Shown: positions 31,395 to 43,579 of the stretch, one piece after another | How the letters are laid out: each line of letters starts with the position of its first letter | Numbering within the stretch: the first letter of the stretch is position 1 | Assembly (NCBI GenBank): GCA_039566865.1 | Contig: CM076959.1 | Location: 1,843,501 to 1,907,500 of the forward strand | DNA from: Aurelia coerulea | Taxonomy: Eukaryota > Cnidaria > Scyphozoa > Semaeostomeae > Ulmaridae | Length of the DNA stretch: 64,000 bases | Direction: 5' to 3' | Program-made: the position numbers and the translations under genes | The notes under the pieces: generated by a model | Seen by the model: the letters and a program-made list of their open reading frames with translations, nothing else | Databases searched by the model: none | Told to the model about the DNA's origin: nothing

Positions 31395-32953
31395 ATGAGT
31401 CAACATCCAGCGCAGAGGAGAACCCTTGGCGTTCAAAAGAGGTGAGCTTGATTGATTTCAGCATTAAAGCAAGTTACAATATCGTTTGGTAAGATTAATA
31501 CTACTTCTCAGGGCTAGTAGGCCCACTTACCATGACAGACAGTCGGTTTGACGATCTGGGCCGATCTAGGCCTAGGCCTTTGCGATATGATTAATAATTT
31601 GATTGATTTTATCTCATTTATCCATATGGTATGGTAACTCATCAGTTCGAAAAACTTGATTTACAGGGGGCCATGCATGCTAAGATGCCAGGCTAAAATC
31701 ATTTCTGTATTTCTTTTTCTGATAAAACTTGATTGGACATTTGCCAATTGCTCAAATGCTTATTTTAACCTTTCTATTGTAGTGCCCAGTTAACTCCAAG
31801 TCAGGCAGTAACCCAGTATGCAGCCAGCTGTCTTGTTCTTGATGATGATGAAGCATCAGATAATGAATATTCAATGCCAGATTCACCAGAAATCCCTCTA
31901 ATGACTGGACCAGAGAGTAGCCCTGATGATTCTCCTGCAATCCTTGAAGCTCCCCAGAACCGCAAAGTTGCAAAGAAGACTTGCAGATGGAAATGGACAA
32001 ATGACATGATTGAACATCTCATTCTTAGTCTTCATGACCTCAAATCTAAGAGGGATTATGAGGGGAAAGACCTAGAAGCTGATCCTGTTAAATTGTATGC
32101 AGACCTCAGGCAAATGATGGCAGAATTATACTCTGAAGAGAACTTTGGCCCAGTTGAGTGTGTAAATATGAACAAAATTGGTGATATAAAGCTGATAAAA
32201 TGTGGATATGGAAGAATAAGAGTAAAATTGTTGAGAAGAAATTTCAAGAGAGCTGTTGTAGAGGGTACCAGATCAGGCAGTGGGAGACTGATGATTGAAA
32301 ACTGGTATCGCCTGGTGTTCATATGGGGTGGATGCCCATCTGTTATCAAGATCAAAGGTGCTGTGTCTTCCCAATCAAGTGAAGATGTTGGACAGGATGA
32401 AAGTTCTTTGGGTTCTGAAGAAGAAGTAGAGGAAAATGTAACTGGTTAAGATGACACCTCTGAAAAAGATGAACCAGTCAATCCAATGAAGCGCACTATG
32501 GATAAATCCAATCCCGGTAATGTCAAGGAGATAAAATTGATTGATAAAAAACGCCTAAAGCTTGAAAAACCATTGTCAGCACAACAAAGAGACCAAGTTA
32601 TGGTACGTCTGGCAAGAGAAGAACTTGATCTCAAGAAGAAAAATGCGGAGTCCTTAGAACAGAGTGCCAAAGGTATGGAGAAGATGGTTGAGACAATGTC
32701 ACAATCTTTGACAGCACTGGGTCAGCAGCTGGGAAATGGATTGATGATGTTAGCCCAAGCATTAGCATCCAATCAGACCAATCATCAAACAATCCCACCT
32801 GCATACCAGCACCAGTACAACCCTTTTGTCCAGCAGCATCAACAATTCATGAATGCAACTAACCCAGGACCAGCTGCCTCCTCTCCAGGCTTCAGGTCAA
32901 TGTTGAGCAGTCCAGGAATTGGAAAAGAAAATGACAAATTATATGAACTTTAA
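31395..32953 (+). pseudogene. Harbinger SANT/Myb-like partner, two exons, one in-frame stop
   Basis: Exon 1 (31395-31441) encodes MSQHPAQRRTLGVQK and ends at AGAG|GTGAGC. Exon 2 starts at 31783 after TTGTAG and keeps phase. An acidic linker leads to a Trp-containing helical domain (CRWKWTNDMIEHLILSLHDL at about 31980-32040) resembling SANT/trihelix DNA-binding modules. After a TAA at 32447-32449 the same frame continues through a basic stretch (MKRTMDKSNPGNVKEIKLID) and coiled coil (AREELDLKKKNAESLEQSA). A Gln/Pro-rich tail runs to TAA at 32953. It is the expected partner of the divergent transposase. A single nonsense change inactivates or truncates it. Confidence 0.75.
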
Positions 32954-33585
32954 GTTGATAAGCACTTAGCTCTATGATAATCGCAAACTAGCAAGAAGAA
33001 AATTTCTTTAGTTATGGTGTGTTATATAAAACATATTCTTGGAACAAACACTTAATGTGAAACAAACTTTGGAACATAAAAAGCTAAACAAACATGACCA
33101 CTCAGAAAAGAACTTCAGGGAACTTCATTTGGCCTATTGATCAAAAGCACATTTTATAGTTTATCACAATCACCCTCAAAAAGAGGTATTCATATGTTCC
33201 TGATATGTCTTGCTGATGTATACATTCCAATCGTGACTTTAAAACATTAGTATTTGTTTTGAGACATTGTCTGTGTCTTGGCATTTTTACTGTATCTCAA
33301 TATTTTGCCTGTATACCTATGAATACTTTTATGCCAAAAAACTAAGAAACTTCAGGCATGGGGAAATATAACTTAAGAAGCTATTTCTTTTAATAAAGGA
33401 ATCCCTTTGCTTCTCTTTATGTTATTTTCTTTCTCTGTGTATCACATTATTCCATAGGTACTTGAGTAATTGGAAATGCTTTGAAAACTTTGTTTTGAAA
33501 TGTTCAGGAGGGGGCAGGTAGTGAAAATAAAGGCTTGAGATTGTTATAGTTGCAGAGTGCTGATAATTTGATAATTTGCCAAAAA

Positions 33586-33730
33586 CGCGATTGCACTAAA
33601 AGATGCCACAATGAAACTTTTTACCAAGAGCCTTTACTAAGGACTTTAAAAATTTTGGTTGGTTGGTTGGTTGAATAGAAAGGAATATGCTAAAAAGTCC
33701 TTTGGTGCCAACTTTAGTGCAATCTTCCAT
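33586..33730. mobile_element. MITE of the CGATTxCxCTAAAGATG family, degenerate copy
   Basis: GCGATTGCACTAAAAGATGCC at the left pairs with the reverse complement of GGTGCCAACTTTAGTGCAATC at the right. The adjacent AACTTTTTACCAAGA word is also in the copy at 61215-61361. The internal GGTTGGTTGGTTGGTTG run is simple sequence. Confidence 0.6.
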
Positions 33731-33790
33731 TGTAGTTGGGTTGGTGACAATTAACAGAGTGGGCAAAAATTTCCTAAGAAGGTTAACATA

Positions 33791-34385
33791 TTATACATAG
33801 AACAGTCCCAAGGAGTTTCCAAAGTACTCCTTAAAGCCCTCTCTAACAATGCTCCCCCTGGTAGAGTTGTATGAATATAGCCTGTCTTGCACTGAATGAA
33901 GGACACAGTCTTGATTTGCTCTCTCACCATGCATTTCCATGTTCACAGCCTCTTGGTGAAGGTGTACATTTCTTAACTCACAGAAATTGTGCAGTGTAAA
34001 GCATGCGTAAATCAGAGTTGGAACATGTTCTATTGCAAGGTCAATTGGTCTAGTTAAAATCCTCCATCTGACTTTCAGTCGTCCAAAGGCGCACTCAATT
34101 TGGTTACGTACTGACCTCAGCTTTATGTTAAAGTAAACTTCTTCATTACAATGACAATGACCATATTCTTTCAAAAGACTAGGCAACAAGGGATAAGCTG
34201 GGTCCCCAATCAAAACAGGTGGTATTTCAATGCCATCATCAGTCAGTTTTCTCTCTACATTTGGAAGCCTTTTTTCTTGAAATATTTTATTCAGTTTACT
34301 ATTAGCAAACACCTTTGCATCATGTACACTGCCAGGCCAAGAGCATATGACATTAAATATTACATTAAATATGACATTTGGTCTG
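33791..34385 (-). pseudogene. Third Harbinger transposase, C-terminal half
   Basis: The frame includes SWPGSVHDAKVFANSKL (about 34345-34295), VLIGDPAYPLLPSL with the second catalytic Asp, and RNQIECAFGRLKVRWRIL with the Glu. It ends at a stop at 33791. The first Asp region and N-terminus are absent: upstream of about 34385 the sequence becomes repetitive TATTACATTAAATATGACAT and then unrelated. This is a 5-prime-truncated copy of a third lineage, distinct in sequence from those at 21848 and 29673. Confidence 0.85.
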
Positions 34386-34389
34386 GTTT

Positions 34390-36005
34390 ATACTTTTTTG
34401 GAATGTTCTATGAGGAAAGACTGCTTTTGATGTTCTGAGCACAGATGATGACAAAGGAAGAACAATAGAATAATAGTTTCTTAAACAATAGCCAGATGTG
34501 CACCTTCCATGGGCATCATATCATATTTATAGCGTACCATATTAGAAATCTCTAAGATAAAAGGGCCTCCAATTTTTTACGGTACAAATTTACAACAAAG
34601 GCATAAGTCAATGCGCATCAGTCACAAAATCACTCACCCAAAATATATTAAAATCCAAAAAAGGCACAAAGCTTCAAACTGCATTGTCTAAATAATGTTT
34701 TTGATATGTACATATACACACACAACATGATAAGCTAAAGAAGCACACTGTTTTGTTCACAAGGGAAAATGAAAAGGGCCCACAGACAGGGACATTGTTC
34801 CACCAGTCAGTACGTTAAAAAATACCCTGTGATTGCCATTGGATTGGATGATTGTGAAGTGTTTAGTAAAAGTATTATTGTACAAAACAAATTGAATTGA
34901 ACTGTTACAGGCTTATAATAGCCTCCACAGTACATAGATAATGATGTACTGTATGATATGAAACGTTTCACAAATTGTTGAGTATTTAAATAATTTACGA
35001 TGCAGATGCAGATGCTTTTGTGTGCTCTTGTTGTTGCGAGGGTCCTAGGCCTAACTTAAACTAGGCCTTGAGGTGTACTGTCCTATAGAAGGCCAAACTA
35101 AAAAAGTAAGGCACACAAAGATCGGTGAATCATGGTTTCATAAACAATAAGTGGCTTTGCAACCTGGGACAACGAAGTTCTAGCAACAAAATAGGATCAA
35201 TTTCATTCATTACTAGTGTCACAACAGCTGAAAAGTTACAAACCTCTCTATTACCAATAATAACCATGTTTCTTCGAGAGCTTTCACTTTCTTTGGCCTA
35301 GCTTCTTAGGGTAGGCCTTCATCAAGTCATTGGATTCTGCAGTATTGCTTACCAAGACTTCCAGCACAATCAGAATGTTTCAATTGGCAAAGTTGCAAAA
35401 TATTACTCCCATTTTATGCACGATTCGCATGCCTCCTTGCTGAACTAGTAGTCAAAGTATCTCACCAGCCTCACAGCCAGCTTCTTCATGATATGTTGTG
35501 GTTGTTGCCTCTGTCTGATAAACTTGTCAACCGTTTTCAGACATATTGCGATGTGATTGGCCAAACCTTTCGTGATTCCCCTCAACAGCCAATCAGAATT
35601 CAAGTTACTTCCGTGACTCTAGAAATCCCCCTCTAGCAAGATCAACCAATCACAGGCGCTGTTAGATCAAGTACATGACTACTAGCTAGAAATGGCACTT
35701 ACTGAAGCCCTAACGAATTGAGACCGCCTGTAAAGTTTGCATACTTTTTCCCACCCCTATTTATCAAGGCCCCCTTTTATTGTCATCTAAATCAATATAA
35801 TTTAATCAATTTAATCAATATAATTTTATTGCCTTTTATTGTCATGTAGGATATCATGTCCTAACGTATTTCCTGATTTTGCAATTGAAAGAATTACATA
35901 TTTGCCAAAGTTGCTATGTGTGTTAGGTACCATCAAAATGCTGGCGGCTTCTGGTGATTCTTTTAACAAACAATCTCCATTGCTCTTTATAGGTATATCC
36001 AAAAT
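34390..36005. other. Gene-free interval
   Basis: AT-rich sequence without recognised genes. AATATAATTTAATCAATTTAATC simple-sequence runs are near 35790-35825. Confidence 0.4.
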
Positions 36006-36009
36006 ATTT

Positions 36010-36445
36010 AATCATTCGGCATCAGCTGACACGGTGAAATATATTCATCATGAGTGGGCTACCACAATTCTGAATTAAAATATAGGGAGAAACTTTTGAC
36101 ACAAAGACTTTCGAGTTGTTCGATCCCAGGCAGGGGCACATTTTAATTCTAGAATTGTGGTAGCCCACTCATGATAAATATATTTCACCGTGTCAGCTGA
36201 TGCTGAATGATTCTATATACGTATGCATGGCTCTGATGAAGGCTTAATGCCGAAACACGAAAAAACAAAAAATGGCTTCTGTCGTGGTGTAAGACCCGGG
36301 GATCTGAATGACTTCAGATTTCTCCAACATTTCATTGCGCTTGAGTGGCGCAGTGGAATGTTGGAAAAACTTTTGACACGAAGATCCCAGGCAGGGGCAC
36401 ATTTTAATTCTAGAATTGTGGTAGCCCACTCATGATAAATATAAT
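36010..36445. repeat. Hairpin repeat plus a third direct copy
   Basis: 36010-36081 and 36141-36212 are reverse complements, including CAGCTGACACGGTGAAATAT and GAGTGGGCTACCACAATTCT. A direct copy of the right half, GCAGGGGCACATTTTAATTC plus CCCACTCATGATAAATAT, recurs at about 36368-36442. It may be a MITE with rearranged ends. Confidence 0.8.
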
Positions 36446-36861
36446 ATCCACAATATTGATATAGACATATCCCATAGGTGTGATGTTTTCATACATTTTA
36501 TATGTATTGGCAGAGCAAGGATACCAGTTGAAAGGCCTTGCTGATCATTTGGAAATTTTATGTTGAAAATGCATATCTTGGTCCATTTGCACATAGCCCA
36601 ATTTTGAATGCATATAATTATGGCATACTTCTCAATGCACATTTACATTAGCATTATTTATAATTAAACTGCAGTTGAGCATTGGTCTTCCTGCCTATGA
36701 TTTTTAGAAAGGATTCTTAATATATCTTGTTTAAAGAATTCTTATTTTTATGACTATAGTCAAGAATTCATATCACAATGCAAAAAAAGTTCTTTAGAAT
36801 TCTTGTCATGTTGATATGTGATAGTGTCAGTTAGGTACAATACTTCCATTTTACTCATCAG

Positions 36862-39800
36862 GAACCCGAAGAAGAGCCTCCCAACCCAAAGTTTGTGTAC
36901 AATGTGAAAGCAGCCTTAAATCGTTCCACAACATTTGGACCCTGTCCTGGAACTGGGCTACCAGAATGCGAGGCTCTTGTGCAGCAAATGAGAGAAGGCA
37001 GCTGTCCAGTGAAGAACGTCATTGTGCAGCCTGATCATTACATTTCCTTCAATTCAACGGTTCAGATGCAGAAAGACATACTTCGATTCTGTGTGCATGG
37101 AAATAGCATCTTCCTTGTTGATACAACATTTGAGCTATGCAATGGGCTTTGGCTGACAGATAGTGCTTTTGCAAATGAATCTCTTGTTAATGAAAAATGA
37201 GAACATCCTTACTTCCCTGGCCCATATATGTGGCATTTCAAGAAAGACAGAGGGGTGTACAGGTGAGTTTGGTCGGTCACATAACTTTCTAATTTGCTGT
37301 AACCTCTCTGGGATATTAAAGGGTTTATTTTGTGCAAGGTTAAAGCTTTCATTTGCAGAGCAAATCAATCTAGAAATATCCAATTCAAACCTATGTTGCA
37401 CACTCGCTGTCAGAAATGGTTAACCTAGGAAACAATACTGTGTCTGGATGTTTTCTTTGTTCTATTTATAAAAAACCTTCTGTGTGTACCATTTTACACT
37501 CCCTTTAATGTTGTGCATACTGGATGCCACCAATGAACCTTAGACAACCTTGCAGTGTGTACCCCAAGTGCAAAGTAGGAAACCTGACTTGATTGGGTTT
37601 ATTGAACAAAAGTTTAAAGGGTCTGTTTCATCCATTATGCATTGCACATGCCGTCTCTTGGTTACCTTTGTTGTCACCACTTTCATGATAACAAAGGCCA
37701 TGTTTGTGTGCATGCACAGTCTTGGCCAAAAAATTGAGACCACATTTTGTCAACAAGGTCTCTTGGCGTAATGATATGGAACCCTCACCACTCTGCCTAT
37801 TCTACTCTCTTAGAGAGTTTGTTCATGTCAACTTTCCATGAAGGCTCCAAATTTGATTTTGTTTTTTTGAATTTTGGCCCCATTTCGTCAAAATGAAATC
37901 TGTATAGAAATTCTCGGAAATTACAGTGAAATTACAAGTGGCTCTGCCAACAAGGGGTGTCATCCAAAAATTGTCTTACTCAGCTGGATTTTTCGTCACT
38001 CTATGCACAATTCATTTCTATGATTTGTCTGCAAAATATCAAAACTCCACGAATATTATTGCTTCAGGGAAAAAGGTAGTAGAGGGCCTTCAGACCACAG
38101 CTATGGCCATGCTGGGTGAAACAGACCCTTCAAATTTTTGATGTTGCTTCTTCAAAGAAGTTGAAGAAGACACAATGCTACACAACAGTTGTTAAGGCCT
38201 ACATTGCAGCATTGTGCACCAACGTTGATAATCCCCCCACCCTTTAATTACTTTGCATATATACATTGTGCCTCAAAAATGTTATTCATTGAAAGATTTT
38301 GATTTCTTTGAACAAAGATCTGATATCTACGAGGTAGCAATATTTCTCAACATGCACTCTAACTACAACTCTTTATAAAACAGCCTTAGACAATTCAGTG
38401 CAAAACACAGTTGGGCTTAGGCCTCAGATCCCCTGTGCGTGGGAAATGTTACTCATGCTTGTTTACTTCATTTTTAGTTTGTTTGTTTGTTTGTTTTAAT
38501 AAATTGCCACTCATTATAACTTTGATTCGCTGATGATGAACCTAGTTCGTTCAACATTGTTCAATCAAATTTGCGCACATTCTGATCACATTGCATAGGC
38601 ACCTCATTTCAAAGGGTGTCAAAATATTATGAGTCCCAGAAGCAGTGTGTATTATGGTGTAATATTGTTTTGATGAGCGTCTATTGGAACTCGTACTCAT
38701 CATATTCAGTCCAGTGAGGAGAGTGAAAATTATCAATATTGTAGGGTTGTGTTTGTAAGTTGTTGAGGCTGGCTTGAATCCTTCTTTGTTAAACTGAATG
38801 CCGACATTTCTTTTCAGGCGCTTTGCCCTTGAAACTGTGTTCATGGAGCCTGCTACAGTAAACATGAGGAAGGTTGGTGACGATTTAGATTCTGCTGTCA
38901 GTTCTGGACTCGCAGACATTTTTCAGAATGCAAAGAAGCTGTTTTGTACTCAACATCTACAGAAGGCTGATGAAAGAAAATTGAAGGCGCTAGGTGCAAA
39001 TCAGTCAAGCACGAAAGCAATCATGGCTGACATCTATGGAGCACGGTCTGGCCCAGTAGAGCAACTTGGTCTTGCTGATGCAGAAGATACTTTTGATTTG
39101 ATGCCAAATTGTCTAGCTTGGAGTTGGTATGGGACACAATGATCCCAGGATTTCATACCTGGTTTGTGAATAAGAGAGCTGACAAATTCAAGTCGAATCT
39201 GGTCCTTAGTGCAAGGAGATCATTAGATATTACTGGTAGGTTTTACACAAATGGCCTAGAGAGTGCACATCATCTGCAGAAGAAATTTAGTCAGGAGGAG
39301 AAGAGCCCGAAGACTGTTACGGAGGTCAACTTAGTGCTACGGCAGTGGTGTGATGAATTTTACAATGAGGCTGTGCGGGCAATTCGAGGTTTCGGGAAAT
39401 ATCGATTGGCAAATGGCTATGATGAGTTCTTCGTGGAGCCAACCAAATGGAGTGTATGGAGCCCAATACAACGCCAGCAGGATGTTGACATGTTCCTCGA
39501 TTTCAAGCCAACTCAAAGTCAGCTCTTTCAAAAGCCTGCTGCAGCTGGTCTGAAGAAGGCCCCAAGATCAAAGAGAAGATCAGAAAAGGGTGAACCCGAG
39601 CTTTTTGTTGATCGTGTCAGAGGGGCAGAGGAAGAATCTCGTCAGGTTACCCCAATCAAAATGAGGAAAATTCACCCCCACCACATCCAAAGAGCCAACA
39701 AATGAAGAAAAATGGGCGGTTCTGCCAAAAGAGGTTCCATCAACAGCAGCAAATGGATATGATCCCCTCAATCCAGACCGCTCTATCAAGAAAGCATTTT

Positions 39801-40108
39801 ATTTGGTGCATAGGCGTGACAAGAAAAATGTCCCAATTTCAGTGAAGCGTTGCCATAGCTGCAAAAGGTTGTTTTCCGACCTAGATTGGGTTCTCGTTAA
39901 GACAGAGGGAAACCGGGAGTACACAAACAAGCAAGGCAAACAAGTTGAATATCGTGGAAATGTCTACATGCACTATCTCCGTGATTGCCTTGCTGAATTT
40001 CAACAGAATTTCCAGTTTTCGATGATCACTGTTCTGAGGTCAACATTGAACTTGCTCCCAAGAGGATCGGAGAAGAAATTTGCAGACCAAGGCTGTATTT
40101 TAGAATAG
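36862..40108 (+). pseudogene. MULE-like transposase with C-terminal zinc ribbon, multi-exon, broken
   Basis: Exon 1 (36862-37261) follows TCATCAG. It contains NSIFLVDTTFELCNGLWL, a plausible first catalytic Asp, then an in-frame TGA at 37198, and ends at ACAG|GTGAGT. Exon 2 starts at 38818 after TTTCAG in phase. It carries NAKKLFCTQHLQKAD (Cys/His before the second acidic motif) and later FYTNGLESAHHLQKK, matching the TN..E..N..K Glu block of Mutator-like transposases. A frameshift lies near 39105 and another near 39680. The C-terminus has CHSCKRLF and YLRDCL spaced as a zinc ribbon. The 1.55-kb intron (37262-38817) holds nothing recognised. The Mutator assignment rests on these motifs. Confidence 0.7.
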
Positions 40109-40279
40109 GTTATATTGGGACAACTGGAGTTTAAGAACGTGTCTGTATGAACAAATCTTACTTTTTTTCATTTTGAGGCTCTGATAGGGGGATGGTTGCT
40201 CGCTCGCTCCCATCTTAAAATTGTCAACTCAAGGTTAAATTTTTTGAAAAATGAGCAAAGCAGCAAAAAGACCAAAAGA

Positions 40280-40540
40280 GGGATACTTTTTAATACACGT
40301 ATTTTATTTGATAAGAAACTAAGAATTTTACTCAGTACTGAAATTTTCTTAAAATTATCAGATTTTGAGTACTCGGAGTTTCTTACGAGTTTCTTAGAGG
40401 CTTCATAACAATCTTCATGTTCACTACCTGTGCCCTTGTGAATATATTTTAGATATTACCAGAGTACCTTTCGAGTAATATGATGTAGGAAACAAATAAA
40501 AGCACGTAAATACGTTAAAGACTTTCTTTATGAAAATAGA
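40280..40540 (+). repeat. AT-rich dispersed repeat, second copy
   Basis: It matches the reverse complement of about 21500-21680 (GAGTACTCGGAGTTTCTTACG and GATAAGAAACTAAGAATTTTA). AATACACGTATTT at its start recalls the CACGTTTTTT ends of the MITEs at 41541 and 42456. Confidence 0.65.
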
Positions 40541-40725
40541 TAGTTAGTCAACCTATATTTTCCCAGCACTCGAGTTTCTCATTTTAAGGGCATATTAAAG
40601 TGTAGCTTGAAACTAATGGTTGACTGACCAGGCACTTTCTAGTCACCTTTAAATGTTTAATAATGGATGGTTGATAGTTTAGAGATCTTACTTGAGAGCC
40701 CGCCTGACAAAATAACTTAACTCTA

Positions 40726-41414
40726 CCGGGTGCGCCAAAATAAACTATGCACGTTTGGCAGGCCACAATAAATCGTACACTGGACCGATTTTGCAGATTT
40801 ATGACTTAATCTTTAGTAGATTAGCATGCGCGCAGACTTTGGTTACTGTGGAGGAGAGGAAGAAAGGAACTACATTAACCAAAGTATGTGCGCAGGCTAT
40901 GGTAGATAGCCTGAATTCAATTCTAGGACTTTTTGCGAATTTTTTCCGTTTTCAGTTTTTAGAGTTAGAAGCGAGTTTCCTAAAATGTTCGTTTTCGAAA
41001 ACATCGAAAACGATCAAAAAACGTCGATCAAATTCTAAAAGATTCGACATGAATGAACAAAGAAAAACGTTTTCAGGGGGATTGGGGGGTTTAGTACCAA
41101 CTCTCGTATAGCAGATTACAAATGGTTGATTTCTAAATCGCAAATCACAAAGAACAAGTTCTCTCTTTGTCCATTCATGTCGATTATTTAGTAAACTTGA
41201 TCGATGTTTTTTATCGTTTTCAGTTTTATCAAAAACTAAAATTTTGGGAAACTCGCTTTTGGCTCTAAAAATTGAAAATGAAGAAATTTTCAAAAAATGT
41301 CAGTATCTAATTCAGGCTCTATGCCAAAGATAAAGTCATAAATCTTCAAAATTGGTTCCGTGTACGATTTACTATGGCCTGCCAAACGTGCATAGTTTAT
41401 TTTGGCGCACCCGG
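40726..41414. mobile_element. TA-flanked foldback MITE, about 690 bp
   Basis: The termini CCGGGTGCGCCAAAATAAAC and the reverse complement sit between TA dinucleotides at 40724-40725 and 41415-41416. TIR similarity extends through CTATGCACGTTTGGCAGGCC and on to ATTTATGACTT. The inner arms also pair partly (GAAAATTTTTGC and TTTTCAGTTTT words). It has a smaller MITE inserted in the left arm. Confidence 0.88.
40822..40899. mobile_element. Small MITE nested in the left arm of the 40726 element
   Basis: TAGCATGCGCGCAGACTTTG and the reverse complement of AAAGTATGTGCGCAGGCTA bracket 78 bp. The right arm of the host MITE lacks this block, which shows the insertion. A related copy is at 42873-42988. 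Confidence 0.75.
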
Positions 41415-41540
41415 TACACTTGCGGCTTCAATAATACAAGAAACTCATTTGGAAACTTTTGGTAGCAAAAGTGTCCCAACATGTTTAGAAGCTACATACA
41501 AGCCTCGGAACATAGCGGTCTAAAATGTAAAATGATTGTA

Positions 41541-41952
41541 CACGTTTTTTCTTTTATAAGAAACTGGTTTATAAGAAACTAGTACTAGGATGGCGAAAAA
41601 ATTAAGACACTCTAGTACTATGCTCGAGAATTGCTAAGAAACTTTTAAAGCCAAACACAAGGAAATCATGGGAAAATTGTCGTTGTTTTGAAATTGCCGT
41701 TATATTTTAGTAATATTCAAGATAGATTTATGTTTTGAATCAAATAGAACTCTCCTTCTCGCTAAAAATTGTGCTGTCTGTCAAGAAACGAGTACTTGGC
41801 AGTGGAAGAAACTACATGCAACCTAAATGCATCCAAAAAATAAGAAACACATTAAGAAACTTGTAGTACTAAAAAACTGAAATTTTCACCTAAAATTAAG
41901 AAACTTTTAGTACTATGGGCTTATCCAAGTTTCTTATAAAAGAAAAAACTTG
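41541..41952 (+). mobile_element. TA-flanked MITE, copy 1
   Basis: The ends CACGTTTTTTCTTTTATAAG and the reverse complement of TATAAAAGAAAAAACTTG are flanked by TA. The interior is rich in TAAGAAAC and AGTACTA words. It is an inverted relative of 42456-42872. Confidence 0.8.
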
Positions 41953-42286
41953 TATGCGACTTCGAGTGTTACTTAGGTTTGAATAGTTTAATTCTAGTTA
42001 TACTTTATATACAGTTTGTTGTGTTCTATCTCATCTCACGTTGATGTCAGGTTGTTTTTTTTTGTTCAACCCTTGCCTTGCACCCAGCTATTAATGATGA
42101 TCAAAAATAGATGGAAAAGTACACCCTCTTGCGCTTTTCGAGGCAGAGATACTTTGAATTTGCGTATGTTTCGTTCACAGTATTTGCAAAAGAATTCAAG
42201 GCATTATCATTGAGGTTCACTTAGAGCCAACCAGAGCCGACCCAACTGTCCGGTCAATGCTCATGACTATCTAAAATCAATGCCAA

Positions 42287-42447
42287 TAGGCGATTCCGGA
42301 AAAGATGGCATCGGGGGCCATTTGACAAAGATGCATTACGTTCTTTGAATGAATTTCTATAGAATCACGGTTGATTGCATTATAGCACGCAAACGCAATG
42401 CATTTTGGTCAAATGCCTCCTAAAGCCATCTTTTTCGTAATCGTCTA
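42287..42447. mobile_element. MITE of the TAGxCGATT family
   Basis: TAGGCGATTCCGGAAAAGAT pairs with the reverse complement of ATCTTTTTCGTAATCGTCTA. The inner ATTTGACAAAGATGCATT pairs with GCATTTTGGTCAAAT. Related copies are at 33586-33730 and 61215-61361. It ends within a few bases of the next MITE. Confidence 0.8.
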
Positions 42448-42455
42448 TTCTATTA

Positions 42456-42872
42456 CACGTTTTTTTATAATAAACTTGGATCAGCACTTAGTACTAAAAG
42501 TTTCTTAATTTCGCATGAAAATTTCGGTGTTTTAGAAGTAAAAGTTTCTTAATCAGTTTCTTATTTTTTGGGCCTAAAATTGCGGTATTGTTCGAAGTTG
42601 AGCCTTCTTCTCGAGAAAGGGCTTCCATTTTGCATTGACATTGTCATCAAGAAGAAGCCATGGACATCAAGGCAAAAATTTACCAATTTTGCAGTTAAAA
42701 GTCAAGAAAAGACGAATGTACCTTTGTTAGAAGACATAGAATAAGAGAGACACAAAGAAATAAAGTTTTAGAGTTTCTTAACTGTTCTTGAGCATAGTAC
42801 TAGAGTTTCTTAATTTTTTGGTCATCGTAGTACGAGTTTCTTATAAACAAGTTTCTTATGAAAAAAAACGTG
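42456..42872 (-). mobile_element. TA-flanked MITE, copy 2, inverted
   Basis: The ends CACGTTTTTTTATAATAAAC and the reverse complement of TTATGAAAAAAAACGTG lie between TA dinucleotides (42454-42455 and 42873-42874). The body matches copy 1 in reverse complement. Confidence 0.8.
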
Positions 42873-42988
42873 TAGCCTGCACAGACTTTGATTACTGAGG
42901 AGGAGAGGAGAGAAAGGAGTGAGAAACTAGAACTACTAGTCCCCCCCCCCCCCCCCCCCCCTAGTAACCAAAGTCTGCACGCAGGCTA
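42873..42988. mobile_element. Small MITE with a C20 tract
   Basis: TAGCCTGCACAGACTTTGAT pairs with the reverse complement of AACCAAAGTCTGCACGCAGG. The centre has a run of about 20 C residues at 42941-42960. It shares its left TA with the adjoining MITE. Confidence 0.8.
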
Positions 42989-43579
42989 CTATTCTTTCCG
43001 CTGTTGTTGAACGTATAAAAATTTTGCCGCTACTTGATTGATAGATAGATGGATAGATTGATTTGAAGGGAGCCATGCTAAAGAATAAATACGAAGGGTA
43101 TCAAATTTGACCAAATTATTGGTCTAGGCGGTCAAAAACTGGTCTAGCCAAGGGTACCATTTTCGTAAGAATTGAATATGCCTGCGGCAGACCCGTACCC
43201 AAAACTTTCAAAAAAGTACTGAGAAAATCTACCTCCATAATTTAAGATTTAAGAAACTAAATAAATGTTCTTTATTTCACTTGTTTCCTGTATAAAACTA
43301 TTCAAACCTTCAAACAGCTTTGTTTCGAAATATTCAAGTGCACAGACAATGGGAAAAGATGAATGGGAAAGAAAGCCGAAAAGAAAAAAATAGAATGGCA
43401 AGAAAGTTGCGGCAACAATAAGGAGCAGAAGACAGAAGAGACACACACCTTTGCTTCCTTATTCATGTTCCGTTGCAACGACTTTGGACTCCTTTGGGAC
43501 ATGCGACGCCTTTTTCTGCTCTTTACCCTATTATCTTCTTGACTTATTTATCTAATGCCGCCGCTGCGAATATTTTTTC
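42989..43579. other. Gene-free interval
   Basis: No supported feature. TTTCACTTGTTTCCTGTA near 43275 recalls the AGAAAC-family repeat at 21.6 kb. Confidence 0.35.
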
